From contig NZ_QMED01000008.1 of NCBI RefSeq assembly GCF_003286125.1, positions 62,001-126,000 on the forward strand: 64,000 nt of DNA, read 5' to 3'. Under the pieces are notes generated by a model. It saw only the letters and a list, made by a program, of their open reading frames with translations, did no database searches and was not told the DNA's origin. Each line of letters begins with the position of its first letter. The stretch's first letter is position 1. A program made the position numbers and the translations under genes. Below, piece by piece: positions 38,454 through 47,654 of this stretch. The DNA comes from Algibacillus agarilyticus (lineage in GTDB: Bacteria > Pseudomonadota > Gammaproteobacteria > Enterobacterales > Alteromonadaceae).

Positions 38454-39299
38454 TTACATATTCAATGCTTTGGCATGAAAACGTAAGTGCTGCTCAATAA
38501 AACTCGAGATAAAGTAATAACTATGGTCATAACCGGCTTCAAAGCAATATTCGAGTGGATATTCAGCTTCACTTGCCGCGTTGACTAACGCCTCAGGTTT
38601 AAGTTGCTCGGTTAAAAAATTATCGTTTCCACCTTGAGAAACCAACATAGGCGCCTGTTGTTTAGCCTGTTTAATTAAATGGCACGTATCGTAATTTAAC
38701 CAATCTTGCGTATTGCTACCTAAATAAGCCGTAAACGCCTTTTGTCCCCATGGGCAGTTAACTGGGTTCACAATAGGACTAAAAGCACTGATTGATTGAT
38801 AACGCGATAAATTACGTAAGCCAATCATTAAAGCCCCGTGTCCGCCCATTGAGTGGCCACTAATAGCGCGTTGACTCGTCACGGGAAAATGCTTTTCAAT
38901 TAAGGTTGGCAGTTCATCTACAATATAATCGTACATATGGTAATGCACATGCCAAGGGGCTTGTGTCGCATTTACATAAAACCCGGCTCCTAAACCGAGA
39001 TCATACGCTTTGTCATCGGCATCCGGCACGGCGTCACCGCGCGGGCTGGTATCGGGTGCAACAATGGCAATACCTAATTCAGCCGCAATGCGCAACGCGC
39101 CGGCTTTTTGCATAAAATTTTCGTCAGTACAGGTTAATCCAGACAACCAATAAACAACGGGGACTTTATTTTGAGCACTCGCTTGCGGCGGTAAATAAAT
39201 GGCAAACCGCATGTCGCAATTTAAAACAGTTGATGTATGGCTATATTGCTTATGCCAACCACCCATCACTTTATTGCTGCTAATATTTTCAATCGTCAT
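38454..39299 (-). CDS. fghA: S-formylglutathione hydrolase
   Basis: 281 residues, the esterase-D family length. It releases formate and glutathione from S-formylglutathione, the last step of formaldehyde detoxification. The nucleophile motif is SGHSMGGHGA, the acid is in the GGNDNF loop, and the histidine is in AGYDHSYYF. YWLSGLTCTDENFMQKAG is a family hallmark. It follows adhC on the same strand, 73 bases after its stop; a dispersed palindrome lies in that gap. Confidence 0.95.
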   Translation of the reverse strand: MTIENISSNKVMGGWHKQYSHTSTVLNCDMRFAIYLPPQASAQNKVPVVYWLSGLTCTDENFMQKAGALRIAAELGIAIVAPDTSPRGDAVPDADDKAYDLGLGAGFYVNATQAPWHVHYHMYDYIVDELPTLIEKHFPVTSQRAISGHSMGGHGALMIGLRNLSRYQSISAFSPIVNPVNCPWGQKAFTAYLGSNTQDWLNYDTCHLIKQAKQQAPMLVSQGGNDNFLTEQLKPEALVNAASEAEYPLEYCFEAGYDHSYYFISSFIEQHLRFHAKALNM

Positions 39300-39346
39300 G
39301 CTTGATCAAACCTTCATATTTTATTTGCGCCCAAGTGACAAAGGGA

Positions 39347-39366
39347 ATACCCAAGTCACTTGGTAT
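39347..39366. repeat. Dispersed palindrome, copy 1 (inside the adhC-fghA gap)
   Basis: ATACCCAAGTCACTTGGTAT is a near-palindrome. The same word is found in a perfect 27-base palindrome at 44061-44087, and similarity continues for about 15 bases into the flank (TATAAATTGTT versus TATATATTGTT). A related half, CCAAGTGAC, lies just before it at 39331-39339. Confidence 0.6.
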
Positions 39367-39372
39367 AAATTG

Positions 39373-40512
<1,140 letters not shown>

Positions 40513-40605
40513 CTATTATTCAGTTGTACGCAAATTATATTTATTTCTAACAGAATGATAATATAGCCAAATTACAAATTACTTTTACTGTGTGGTAATA
40601 ATAAA

Positions 40606-41481
40606 ATGGGAACTCAATGGGAAGGTATAAATGAATTTGTTGCCGTTGCAGAAGCCAATAGCTTTACGCAAGCGAGTCAAAAATTAGCGTTATCCACTGC
40701 TCAAGTCAGTCGACAAGTCAGCGCACTAGAACAAAGGCTCAACGTAAAACTATTTTACCGAACCACACGTAAAGTCTCACTCACGCAAGAAGGCCAAGTA
40801 TTTTATCAACACTGTCGTAGCGTGTTAGATGGCTTAAGTGCAGCCGAACAAGCCATTACGCAATTACAAACATCGCCCAAAGGTAAAATACAACTGTCAG
40901 CTCCCATCACCTATGGCGAACAACAAGTTGTCCCTCTAGTTAATAACTTTATTTTGCAATATCCAGAAATAGAAGTGCGATTACACCTCACTAATCATCG
41001 CGAAAACCTAATCGAAGAGGGATTCGATCTGGCGGTTCGATTAGGTAAATTAAAAGATTCAAGCTTAATTGCCAAATACCTCGCCCCTAGAATTAATCAC
41101 GTTTGCGCTTCGCCGCATTATTTGGCCACACAGGGTGAACCACACAGCTTGTCAGAACTGCATCAACACAATTGCTTATTAGGCACTCGTGATTACTGGC
41201 AATTTAAGCAACAAAATAAAGAAAAGCACATACGCGTTCACGGTAACTTACGTTGCAACAGTGGCGTTGCTTTAGTTGATGCCGCACTTAAAAACATCGG
41301 CATCATTCAACTACCTGGTTTTTATGTCGATGAGCACATAAAAACAGGGCAACTTATTCCGTTGTTAACTCAATATAGTTTAGGCGATGAAGGTGTATGG
41401 GCGGTTTACCCAAATAATAAATTTGTATCACCTAAGATACGCTTGTTTATTGATTACTTAAGTCAAAATTTAAATAGTTAA
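40606..41481 (+). CDS. LysR-family transcriptional regulator
   Basis: 291 residues. The N-terminal winged helix-turn-helix (about 5-64) reads FVAVAEANSFTQASQKLALSTAQVSRQVSALEQRL; the C-terminal effector-binding domain has the usual two-lobe pattern. It is divergent from adhC with a 102-base gap, so it is likely to control adhC-fghA in response to formaldehyde or an adduct. That role is inferred from position only. Escherichia coli uses the unrelated FrmR at the same point. Confidence 0.92.
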   Translation: MGTQWEGINEFVAVAEANSFTQASQKLALSTAQVSRQVSALEQRLNVKLFYRTTRKVSLTQEGQVFYQHCRSVLDGLSAAEQAITQLQTSPKGKIQLSAPITYGEQQVVPLVNNFILQYPEIEVRLHLTNHRENLIEEGFDLAVRLGKLKDSSLIAKYLAPRINHVCASPHYLATQGEPHSLSELHQHNCLLGTRDYWQFKQQNKEKHIRVHGNLRCNSGVALVDAALKNIGIIQLPGFYVDEHIKTGQLIPLLTQYSLGDEGVWAVYPNNKFVSPKIRLFIDYLSQNLNS

Positions 41482-41497
41482 TAAAATCAAAACGCAG

Positions 41498-42256
41498 TTA
41501 ACGGCCAAACGCCAATAAGTGCTTTCGAGTGGCAGGCGCCATTTTTTCAATCGCGTATCTCAACGTTGAACGAGACAACGTATTAATATTTTTTTCAATA
41601 TATTGAATCACTGCCCGTTCATGTTCAATAGACGTGACCTTTAATAACCAGCCTACGCTTTTTTGTACGAACTCATCTTTATCATTGATAAGCTGATCAC
41701 AATTAGTAAAGATTAACTGCGTATCCAAACAATACATTGATTGACCGATTTTGCGCTTAATAAATTTAACCCAAACAACATTGCTTGCACGGCGACACCA
41801 TGCCACATCAGAAAGCGACCAATGCTGTGTTTTTTCAATTAAATGCGGGCGTCCCATAAAAAAAAGATAAATGGTTTTAATACACAAATCATCAACCAAA
41901 GCCCAGTTATTAGCGTAATGCGTTAACCAATATTCAAAGCGCACTAACAAACCATCATCGTAATGACGTTTTACAAATTTATTTAATAAACCAAAAGCAA
42001 TTAGAGTCTCTTCGTTATACTCCGCTTTTTGTAACAGGTATTCACACAGCTCAAGTGTATCGTCGGCACTTAATTCGCTATATTGCGTTTGGAATGCTTG
42101 AATAACCTGCTTAATATCACCCGCATTCGCGCCGATACAGTTAATGCCATGCGGAAAGTACCGACGGCTTGACTCTGCTTTTTCGGCACTACTCACCTGT
42201 ATTAAATTAGTTTTTAAACCTTGATAATAAAATTCGTGTGTTTGCATGTAGCTCAT
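41498..42256 (-). CDS. DNA alkylation repair protein, AlkD-like HEAT-repeat glycosylase
   Basis: 252 residues. The all-helical HEAT-like pattern, with NNWALVDDLCIKTIYLFF (conserved Trp and Asp region) and WCRRASNVVWVKFI, matches the AlkC/AlkD family that excises N3- and N7-alkylated purines. It has no signal peptide. It converges on the LysR gene with only 16 bases between stops and no terminator between them. Substrate range unknown. Confidence 0.85.
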   Translation of the reverse strand: MSYMQTHEFYYQGLKTNLIQVSSAEKAESSRRYFPHGINCIGANAGDIKQVIQAFQTQYSELSADDTLELCEYLLQKAEYNEETLIAFGLLNKFVKRHYDDGLLVRFEYWLTHYANNWALVDDLCIKTIYLFFMGRPHLIEKTQHWSLSDVAWCRRASNVVWVKFIKRKIGQSMYCLDTQLIFTNCDQLINDKDEFVQKSVGWLLKVTSIEHERAVIQYIEKNINTLSRSTLRYAIEKMAPATRKHLLAFGR

Positions 42257-42306
42257 TCATTATTTTATTGCTTGCACTAATCCGAGTAGCTTTTAAAAAT
42301 GAGGCT

Positions 42307-42693
42307 TTAAAATGTGATTTCATAGCGAGCAGTGCCATCAGAAAGTGTTTCAAACTGACCTTTTAAACCCACTAGGCTTTTGTCGGGTACACTCTCAATG
42401 ATCACAAACTCACTTCTAGCCACGCCTTTTTCAAAGCAACCGTCATGTTTTAAAATCAATCGGCATGAAGCTTCATTATATTGACCTGAAAACGTTTCAA
42501 ACCCTAAAAATTGGGCCTGGCCATTAGCATCATAAGCCATTTGATATTTAACAACACTATCTCCTTGAATACCGCCTTGATAACACTGTTTAACCAAAGC
42601 AGAGCTTAACTTACTGCCATCATCAAAATCATGTTCGACGTTTTCTTTCCAATCTGTAATTTGAAATTCACCGGTAATTTTCATAACATTCAC
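42307..42693 (-). CDS. DUF3224 family protein
   Basis: 128 residues, predicted beta-rich. The start MKITGEFQITDWKE, the middle FLGFETFSGQY and the end GLKGQFETLSDGTARYEITF match DUF3224, a lipocalin-like group of unknown function. Two nearby ATG codons (42693, 42684) are possible starts. It lies 50 bases upstream of the AlkD-like gene on the same strand, so the two may be co-transcribed. Confidence 0.8.
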   Translation of the reverse strand: MNVMKITGEFQITDWKENVEHDFDDGSKLSSALVKQCYQGGIQGDSVVKYQMAYDANGQAQFLGFETFSGQYNEASCRLILKHDGCFEKGVARSEFVIIESVPDKSLVGLKGQFETLSDGTARYEITF

Positions 42694-42784
42694 TTCTGCC
42701 GTATTGATCCATTTATTGAGTGGTTTAACAGTAGCACTTTACAAATACCGCGTATTGTAAAAACACGTCAAATGGTGCATCACC

Positions 42785-43576
42785 TTGAAAATAAACAAGC
42801 AAAAATTGACGGGGATTTTACACCCCAAAAGCAGTGCAAAAAACTATAAGCTAAGAAGATACTTTCCCAGTACAGCTTTAAGTGAATGGATAGATCAGTT
42901 TTGGTTTGTCGACTGGAATTTACCTGATGGTATTCAGCACCAGCAGGAAAATTTACCCGATCCTAATTTTCACCTCATTTATGAAAAAAACACATTCAAA
43001 CTCATTGGTCCGGTTAGCAAAAAATACACTTTCCGCATGGAAGGACAAGGGGAAATTATCGGGGTTAAATTTAAAGTTGCAGCCATCACGCATTTACTCA
43101 ACAACGCCGCTGATGAATATGTTGATAAAACGATCAATATAGGTGACATATTCAATGCAGAAACAATAAATCAATTAACTCAGTTGGCTAATAATAAAGC
43201 GGATGAACAACAAATAGCGATCTTGCAAACGGCGTTGCACACATACTTTAACGTTTCACCGTCGCCTGCAATTATACAAGTTCGCCAACTTATGCAGCTT
43301 ATCCAAACTCATCCCGATATTCAGTCTGTTAATGGCTTAGCTCGGGTGTCAAATATTCCGGTAAGAAGCATTCAACGCAGCTTTAAACAATATGTAGGTC
43401 TATCTCCAAAATGGTTAATCCGAAAATATCGCCTACACCAAGCCCTAACTCGGTTAGAAAATAAAGAACGAGATATCTTGGATATTGTTGAGCAACTGGG
43501 TTATACCGACCAACCTCATCTCATTCGAGACTTTCAAGAAATATTAGGCGTCACGCCAAGTCAGTATCTTAAATAA
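42785..43576 (+). CDS. AraC-family transcriptional regulator
   Basis: About 263 residues. The N-terminal domain (about 20-150) has the YFPSTALSEWIDQFWFVDW opening typical of DUF6597-type AraC proteins. The C-terminal double helix-turn-helix includes IPVRSIQRSFKQYVGLSPKWL and DILDIVEQLGYTDQPHLIRDF. The reading frame has no early ATG: TTG at 42785 or 42806 are the candidates, neither with a strong ribosome site, and a GGGG/CCCC hairpin (42810-42826) follows. The start is therefore uncertain. Target genes unknown; the DUF3224 gene is divergent. Confidence 0.82.
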   Translation: MKINKQKLTGILHPKSSAKNYKLRRYFPSTALSEWIDQFWFVDWNLPDGIQHQQENLPDPNFHLIYEKNTFKLIGPVSKKYTFRMEGQGEIIGVKFKVAAITHLLNNAADEYVDKTINIGDIFNAETINQLTQLANNKADEQQIAILQTALHTYFNVSPSPAIIQVRQLMQLIQTHPDIQSVNGLARVSNIPVRSIQRSFKQYVGLSPKWLIRKYRLHQALTRLENKERDILDIVEQLGYTDQPHLIRDFQEILGVTPSQYLK

Positions 43577-43579
43577 AGA

Positions 43580-43972
43580 CTAAAGATGGATCATAATCGA
43601 AGCTTGATCTTTCTTGGTCATTTTACTGACCACTAAATTAAACGAATTATCGATCATGCGCTCAATTTCCCCCTGCGGGATCGAACCATCAAGAATAATA
43701 GTATTCCAGTGTTTTTTGCTCATGTGATAACCGGGGATCACCGCGGTAAATAAATCACGCAATATGAAAGCTTCATCAGGATCACACTTTAAGTTCATCC
43801 ACCAATAAGCGGGTTGTTCATCTGTGTTTTTTGCTTTACCCATTTTGCCCAGTGCAAGCGTCGCAAACATCTTGTTTTTAACTTTAAATACTTTAATCTC
43901 ATCACCAAAAGGGTAATCTAAAATAGCATGGGGCTTGGCTAATAAATAAGCTTGGCAGGTTGATTCATCCAT
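43580..43972 (-). CDS. MmcQ/YjbR family protein
   Basis: 130 residues, single domain. The sequence DYPFGDEIKVFKVKNKMFATL, later WWMNLKCDPDEAFILRD, then PGYHMSKKHWNTIILDGSIP, is the full MmcQ/YjbR signature (CyaY-like fold). Described members include proposed DNA-binding proteins, but function is unproven. It converges on the AraC gene with three bases between the stops. Confidence 0.88.
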   Translation of the reverse strand: MDESTCQAYLLAKPHAILDYPFGDEIKVFKVKNKMFATLALGKMGKAKNTDEQPAYWWMNLKCDPDEAFILRDLFTAVIPGYHMSKKHWNTIILDGSIPQGEIERMIDNSFNLVVSKMTKKDQASIMIHL

Positions 43973-44060
43973 GGCTGATCCTCCACTAGATCAATTATTT
44001 TTCATATTAATACGGTAGCCACAAAAACAAATATAGCGGTATCAATAAGATAATGTAAAT

Positions 44061-44087
44061 TATATACCCAAGTCACTTGGGTATATA
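44061..44087. repeat. Dispersed palindrome, copy 2 (perfect 13-bp arms)
   Basis: TATATACCCAAGT and its exact complement flank a single C. It lies 21 bases beyond the 3' end of hmp, and its central word recurs at 39347-39366 beside adhC. With no T-run on either strand it is not a normal terminator. Confidence 0.65.
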
Positions 44088-44107
44088 TTGTTTATGCATT
44101 TTTACAT

Positions 44108-45289
44108 TTATAAGGTTGCATGTGGGCCAAAAACTTCATAATGGATCCGGCTTTCGTCAACGCCTTGTTTAATTAAATTAGTTTTAGCAAACTGCATAAA
44201 ACCAACCGGCCCGCATAAATAAAAATGCCCCTCTTTGATCGGCAAATCAACTTGGCTAAAATCGATTAACCCATGATGAACATGAGGTTGAGTGCTGCAT
44301 TCTTCTTTATACCACGTTGCAAAATGCCAATCGTTGCGGTTACATAATGCTTCGGTACGGTTGGCAAATGAATGTTGCGATGCGTTTTCGCAAGCATGAA
44401 GATAATAAACCGGCTTAGCATAATGTTCAGCCGCTAGTTTTTCTAACATGGCTTGCATTGGTGTAATACCAACACCCGCCGAAATTAATACCACCGGAGC
44501 CGAACGATCAACAAAAAAGAAATCGCCAGCGGGTGCGTGTAAATCAACTAAATCACCAACATTTAAATGATCATGTAAATGATTAGACATTAAACCATCA
44601 TGCTCGCCCAATTCGCGCTTAACCGAAATACGGTAGCTTTTACCATTCGGTTTGCTTGATAACGAATATTGACGAATTTCAACATAATCACTGCCTTGAG
44701 GTGTTAACTCTACCCCTACATACTGACCAACTTGATAATCAATAACCGGCTGATGATCCATAGGTTCAAATACAAAACTCGTCACCAATGCCGATTCAAC
44801 CACTTTATCAACTAAGCAAAAAGCGCGTTTACCACGCCAGCCGCCAAGTGTATTTTCTCTTTGGCTATAAAGTTCTTCTTCACGATTAATAAACACATTG
44901 GCCAGTACACCGTAAGCAGCAGTCCAGGCGGTTTCAACTTCTTCAGTGAATTGTTCAGGCAGTAACTCGCGTAATGTTTCAATTAAATGCAAACCAACAA
45001 CGTCGTAGTGTGCGGGCTCAACATGAAAACTCGTGTGCTTTTGCACAATACGCTCTACCGCGTGTTTAAGTACAGCCAAGTTATCAATATTTTTTGCATA
45101 CGCTAATATGGCACCAAACAATGCCGTTTTTTGACGACCCGTTTGTTGATTACTCATATTAAAAATATTTTTTAATTCTGGGTTGTGCGTGAACAGGCGT
45201 TGATAAAAATGCTCGGTTATCGCATCTCCTCCCACTTCTAATAAAGGGATCGTACTTTTTACTACAGCAATATGTTCAGTCGTTAACAT
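44108..45289 (-). CDS. hmp: Flavohaemoglobin / nitric oxide dioxygenase
   Basis: 394-residue frame; the ATG at 45289 follows AGGAG by 6 bases, so a TTG one codon earlier is not used. The globin domain (1 to about 140) has the proximal-His block QKHTSFHVEPAHYDVVG. The FAD domain includes RQYSLSSKPNGKSYRISVKRE, and the NAD domain includes LISAGVGITPMQAML and YLCGPVGFMQFAK. It oxidises nitric oxide to nitrate using O2 and NAD(P)H. A small membrane-protein gene lies upstream in the same unit, behind two NorR-like sites. Confidence 0.97.
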   Translation of the reverse strand: MLTTEHIAVVKSTIPLLEVGGDAITEHFYQRLFTHNPELKNIFNMSNQQTGRQKTALFGAILAYAKNIDNLAVLKHAVERIVQKHTSFHVEPAHYDVVGLHLIETLRELLPEQFTEEVETAWTAAYGVLANVFINREEELYSQRENTLGGWRGKRAFCLVDKVVESALVTSFVFEPMDHQPVIDYQVGQYVGVELTPQGSDYVEIRQYSLSSKPNGKSYRISVKRELGEHDGLMSNHLHDHLNVGDLVDLHAPAGDFFFVDRSAPVVLISAGVGITPMQAMLEKLAAEHYAKPVYYLHACENASQHSFANRTEALCNRNDWHFATWYKEECSTQPHVHHGLIDFSQVDLPIKEGHFYLCGPVGFMQFAKTNLIKQGVDESRIHYEVFGPHATL

Positions 45290-45355
45290 CAATATCTCCT
45301 AGATAATTTAAATTGGTTTGAAAATAAAAATAAACATAAAATCGAATCACTAAGC

Positions 45356-45628
45356 TCAAAAAGCGCGGTGCCCTAGCCCATAAGCACCTACGCATCGAAT
45401 GACATAACCTAATTTAGCCAGAGCAGCAAAAATGATCGTGCCAATATGAGCCGCAATTTGAGCACCTAAAGCAAAATATTGCTCAAAACCAAAATTGATA
45501 AAAATACAAATCAACGTGATACATAAAGCGGTAATGCCTAAACCATTACCCAGTTTTAAGCACAATTTATAATTTTCTTGATTTGGATCAGTATCTAAAG
45601 AATCTACAGGTGTATTGTGTTCATGCAT
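45356..45628 (-). CDS. Small two-helix membrane protein upstream of hmp
   Basis: About 90 residues from ATG 45628; an in-frame GTG at 45640 is an alternative. Two transmembrane segments (about 28-45 and about 50-72) with a short loop. No family recognised. It is 66 bases upstream of hmp and downstream of the NorR-like palindromes, so it is probably co-induced by nitric oxide. A role linked to nitrosative stress is inferred from context only. Confidence 0.65.
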   Translation of the reverse strand: MHEHNTPVDSLDTDPNQENYKLCLKLGNGLGITALCITLICIFINFGFEQYFALGAQIAAHIGTIIFAALAKLGYVIRCVGAYGLGHRAF

Positions 45629-45757
45629 GGCTGATTTCACTTAAGGTTAATGCTTCAATAATGTTTATAACTTTCTATTACAAAAAGCATTCCAACCCAA
45701 AATTAGTCATTTATTTCAATATGTTAGATAAAAATCAATAAGCACACACATATTAAA

Positions 45758-45772
45758 GAGTCATTTAGACTC
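45758..45772. promoter_or_regulatory. NorR-like binding site 1
   Basis: GAGTCATTTAGACTC, a palindrome containing GT-N7-AC, the published core of NorR enhancer sites. It lies about 120 bases before the small membrane-protein gene. A nearly identical second site is centred 43 bases away. Confidence 0.65.
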
Positions 45773-45800
45773 ACAATAAAACACAAACAAAAACACATAA

Positions 45801-45815
45801 GAGTCATTTGGACTC
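45801..45815. promoter_or_regulatory. NorR-like binding site 2
   Basis: GAGTCATTTGGACTC differs from site 1 at one base and also contains GT-N7-AC. The 43-base centre distance, about four helical turns, would put two activator dimers on the same face of the DNA. Confidence 0.65.
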
Positions 45816-46089
45816 TCGCGTGGTTTAACGTTAAATTTATTTAAATAGATAAGAAGCATCGCACACCGATAATCCGAAATGCACACAACCATTAAAGAAG
45901 GGATGGATTTAGCGATATGTGCTTTACGAATTCAAGTTGCCAAAGAATGAAGATAAACATGAATAAAATAGAGGGGGCAGAGCCGTTTAACTAACCTACA
46001 CGCTGGATGATAAACTCATTTATGAATGGCGTTTCACAGGGTGAAAGCACAATAAAAATAAACAAAAAACATAAGTTCAGCAGGCGAAA
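45816..46089. other. Intergenic region between the hmp promoter and the Cache-GGDEF gene
   Basis: About 270 bases. A 23-codon frame (45879-45950, MHTTIKEG...) has no ribosome site and no recognisable family. The purine-rich AGAGGGGGCAGAGCCG near 45970 is unusual locally. No terminator for a leftward transcript was recognised. Confidence 0.35.
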
Positions 46090-47523
46090 TCAATCAACTA
46101 TAAATTGGTTTTTGCCGGCCGCTTTAGCCTTGTATAACGCGCCATCAACTCGTTTAATAATGGCATCGATATCATCGTCGTCTTGCACGGCGGTAACACC
46201 CAAGCTAATCGTCACTTGATGGCCAACTAAATCAAACAAGGCCTGATCTTGCTCAATGGCTTTACCCAGTTTTTCAGCGCTGATGGCTGCACCTTCGGCA
46301 TTACTGTTAAACAACAAAATAACAAACTCTTCACCGCCCCAGCGAGCAGCAAAATCGGTACCTCGGGTTGTGTTATCAAGCAATTTTGCAACTCGTTTTA
46401 AAACCTCATCACCCACATCATGGCCTTGGGTATCGTTAATTTTTTTAAAGTTGTCTAAATCTAAAAACAAAACCGATAGGTTAATATTATTGCGTTTTTT
46501 TAATTGCATTGCGTGCGCTAAACCCCGGTTAAAAAACCGACGATTAGGCAAGCCTGTTAGTTGGTCGTTGTCGGCTAATTGGTTTAGTTTACGATGAATA
46601 TTTCGCACATAAATCAAGATAATAAGCGTAATAGCAAGAGTGAGTAACAACGAGATAACAATATTAAAATAGAAGGTTTCTTTTACTTCTTTTGTAAAGT
46701 CATTCATTTTAGCTTCAACCAATAAATACAGATCAAGCTCAGGAATGTATTTACGGTTTAAAATAATACGCTCACCCTGGCGCTCATATTCAAACAACTG
46801 TGAGCCTTTACTAATTAAATCGCTTTTAATCTGTTTTAATTCGGGCACTTCATTGATGTGATTGATCGAATGGCTATCAAGCTCCGAAATAATCACTTGG
46901 CCTTGTTCATTAATAAAATACACATTGAAATGATAACTTAAACGAAATTGCTTAAGCATATCGTTTATGTAAGACGTTTTTAAACCAACCCCTGTTGCCC
47001 CAATCATATGAAAATCGTTATCGAAAATTTTATGATTAATAAACATGACCAATGAAGGTCCCATGTGTGCATTTTTATCGATGTTAATTTCTTGCGCTTC
47101 AGGCGTTTGCTTAAACGAAAAATACCATTGATTATGGGCGTTATCTTTATTTATTTTTTCTAACAGCCCTGCTGCAGAATAATAATTTTGTGTTTTCTCT
47201 GAGACTAAAAAGGTAGCAAACATTTGGTATTTATTTTGGATCGTATCTAAATATTTAACGACTTGCTCGGTATCACTTTCTTCGTTAGCTAACCAATCTT
47301 TCATGAACGTATCGTGAGCCATCATAGAGGCAATCAAATTGGGCTCGATGATCTGCTTTTGAATTTCAGTATAAATATTATCAACGGTTAAAGGTAACGC
47401 ACTATTTTTTAATTGTGTATGCGTTAAATCCATCGATGCATAATAATTCACACTTGTCAGGCTAACCGACAAAGTAAAAAGCAAAGCGGTGATAATAAAA
47501 ACGATTCGATAATTAAACTGCAT
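46090..47523 (-). CDS. Membrane diguanylate cyclase with periplasmic Cache-type sensor
   Basis: 477 residues. Two transmembrane helices (about 8-28 and about 283-305) bracket a periplasmic domain of about 250 residues with the MFINHKIFDNDFHMIGATGVGLK pattern of dCache sensors. The cytoplasmic GGDEF domain begins DNDQLTGLPNRRFFNRG and has GGEEF at 396-400, which fits an active cyclase. It should raise cyclic di-GMP in response to an external small molecule. The gene is monocistronic. Confidence 0.92.
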   Translation of the reverse strand: MQFNYRIVFIITALLFTLSVSLTSVNYYASMDLTHTQLKNSALPLTVDNIYTEIQKQIIEPNLIASMMAHDTFMKDWLANEESDTEQVVKYLDTIQNKYQMFATFLVSEKTQNYYSAAGLLEKINKDNAHNQWYFSFKQTPEAQEINIDKNAHMGPSLVMFINHKIFDNDFHMIGATGVGLKTSYINDMLKQFRLSYHFNVYFINEQGQVIISELDSHSINHINEVPELKQIKSDLISKGSQLFEYERQGERIILNRKYIPELDLYLLVEAKMNDFTKEVKETFYFNIVISLLLTLAITLIILIYVRNIHRKLNQLADNDQLTGLPNRRFFNRGLAHAMQLKKRNNINLSVLFLDLDNFKKINDTQGHDVGDEVLKRVAKLLDNTTRGTDFAARWGGEEFVILLFNSNAEGAAISAEKLGKAIEQDQALFDLVGHQVTISLGVTAVQDDDDIDAIIKRVDGALYKAKAAGKNQFIVD

Positions 47524-47654
47524 ATTCAGGGGGCTAAAAAAGGCGATGAGTCATTCCATAATAACAGCTACAGCCACGGCATCAACTCAATTAACACACA
47601 CAACGAGTGTTAGTTCATTGTTATGATAAAAACCATAACAATGAACAATAGCCG

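Noticed and set aside
45879-45950. 23-codon frame starting MHTTIKEG between the NorR sites and the GGDEF gene
   Set aside because: No ribosome site and too short to judge; could be a remnant, but nothing supports function.
46007-46219. 70-codon plus-strand frame at the 3' end of the Cache-GGDEF gene
   Set aside because: More than half overlaps the GGDEF domain in antisense; no homology-like features.
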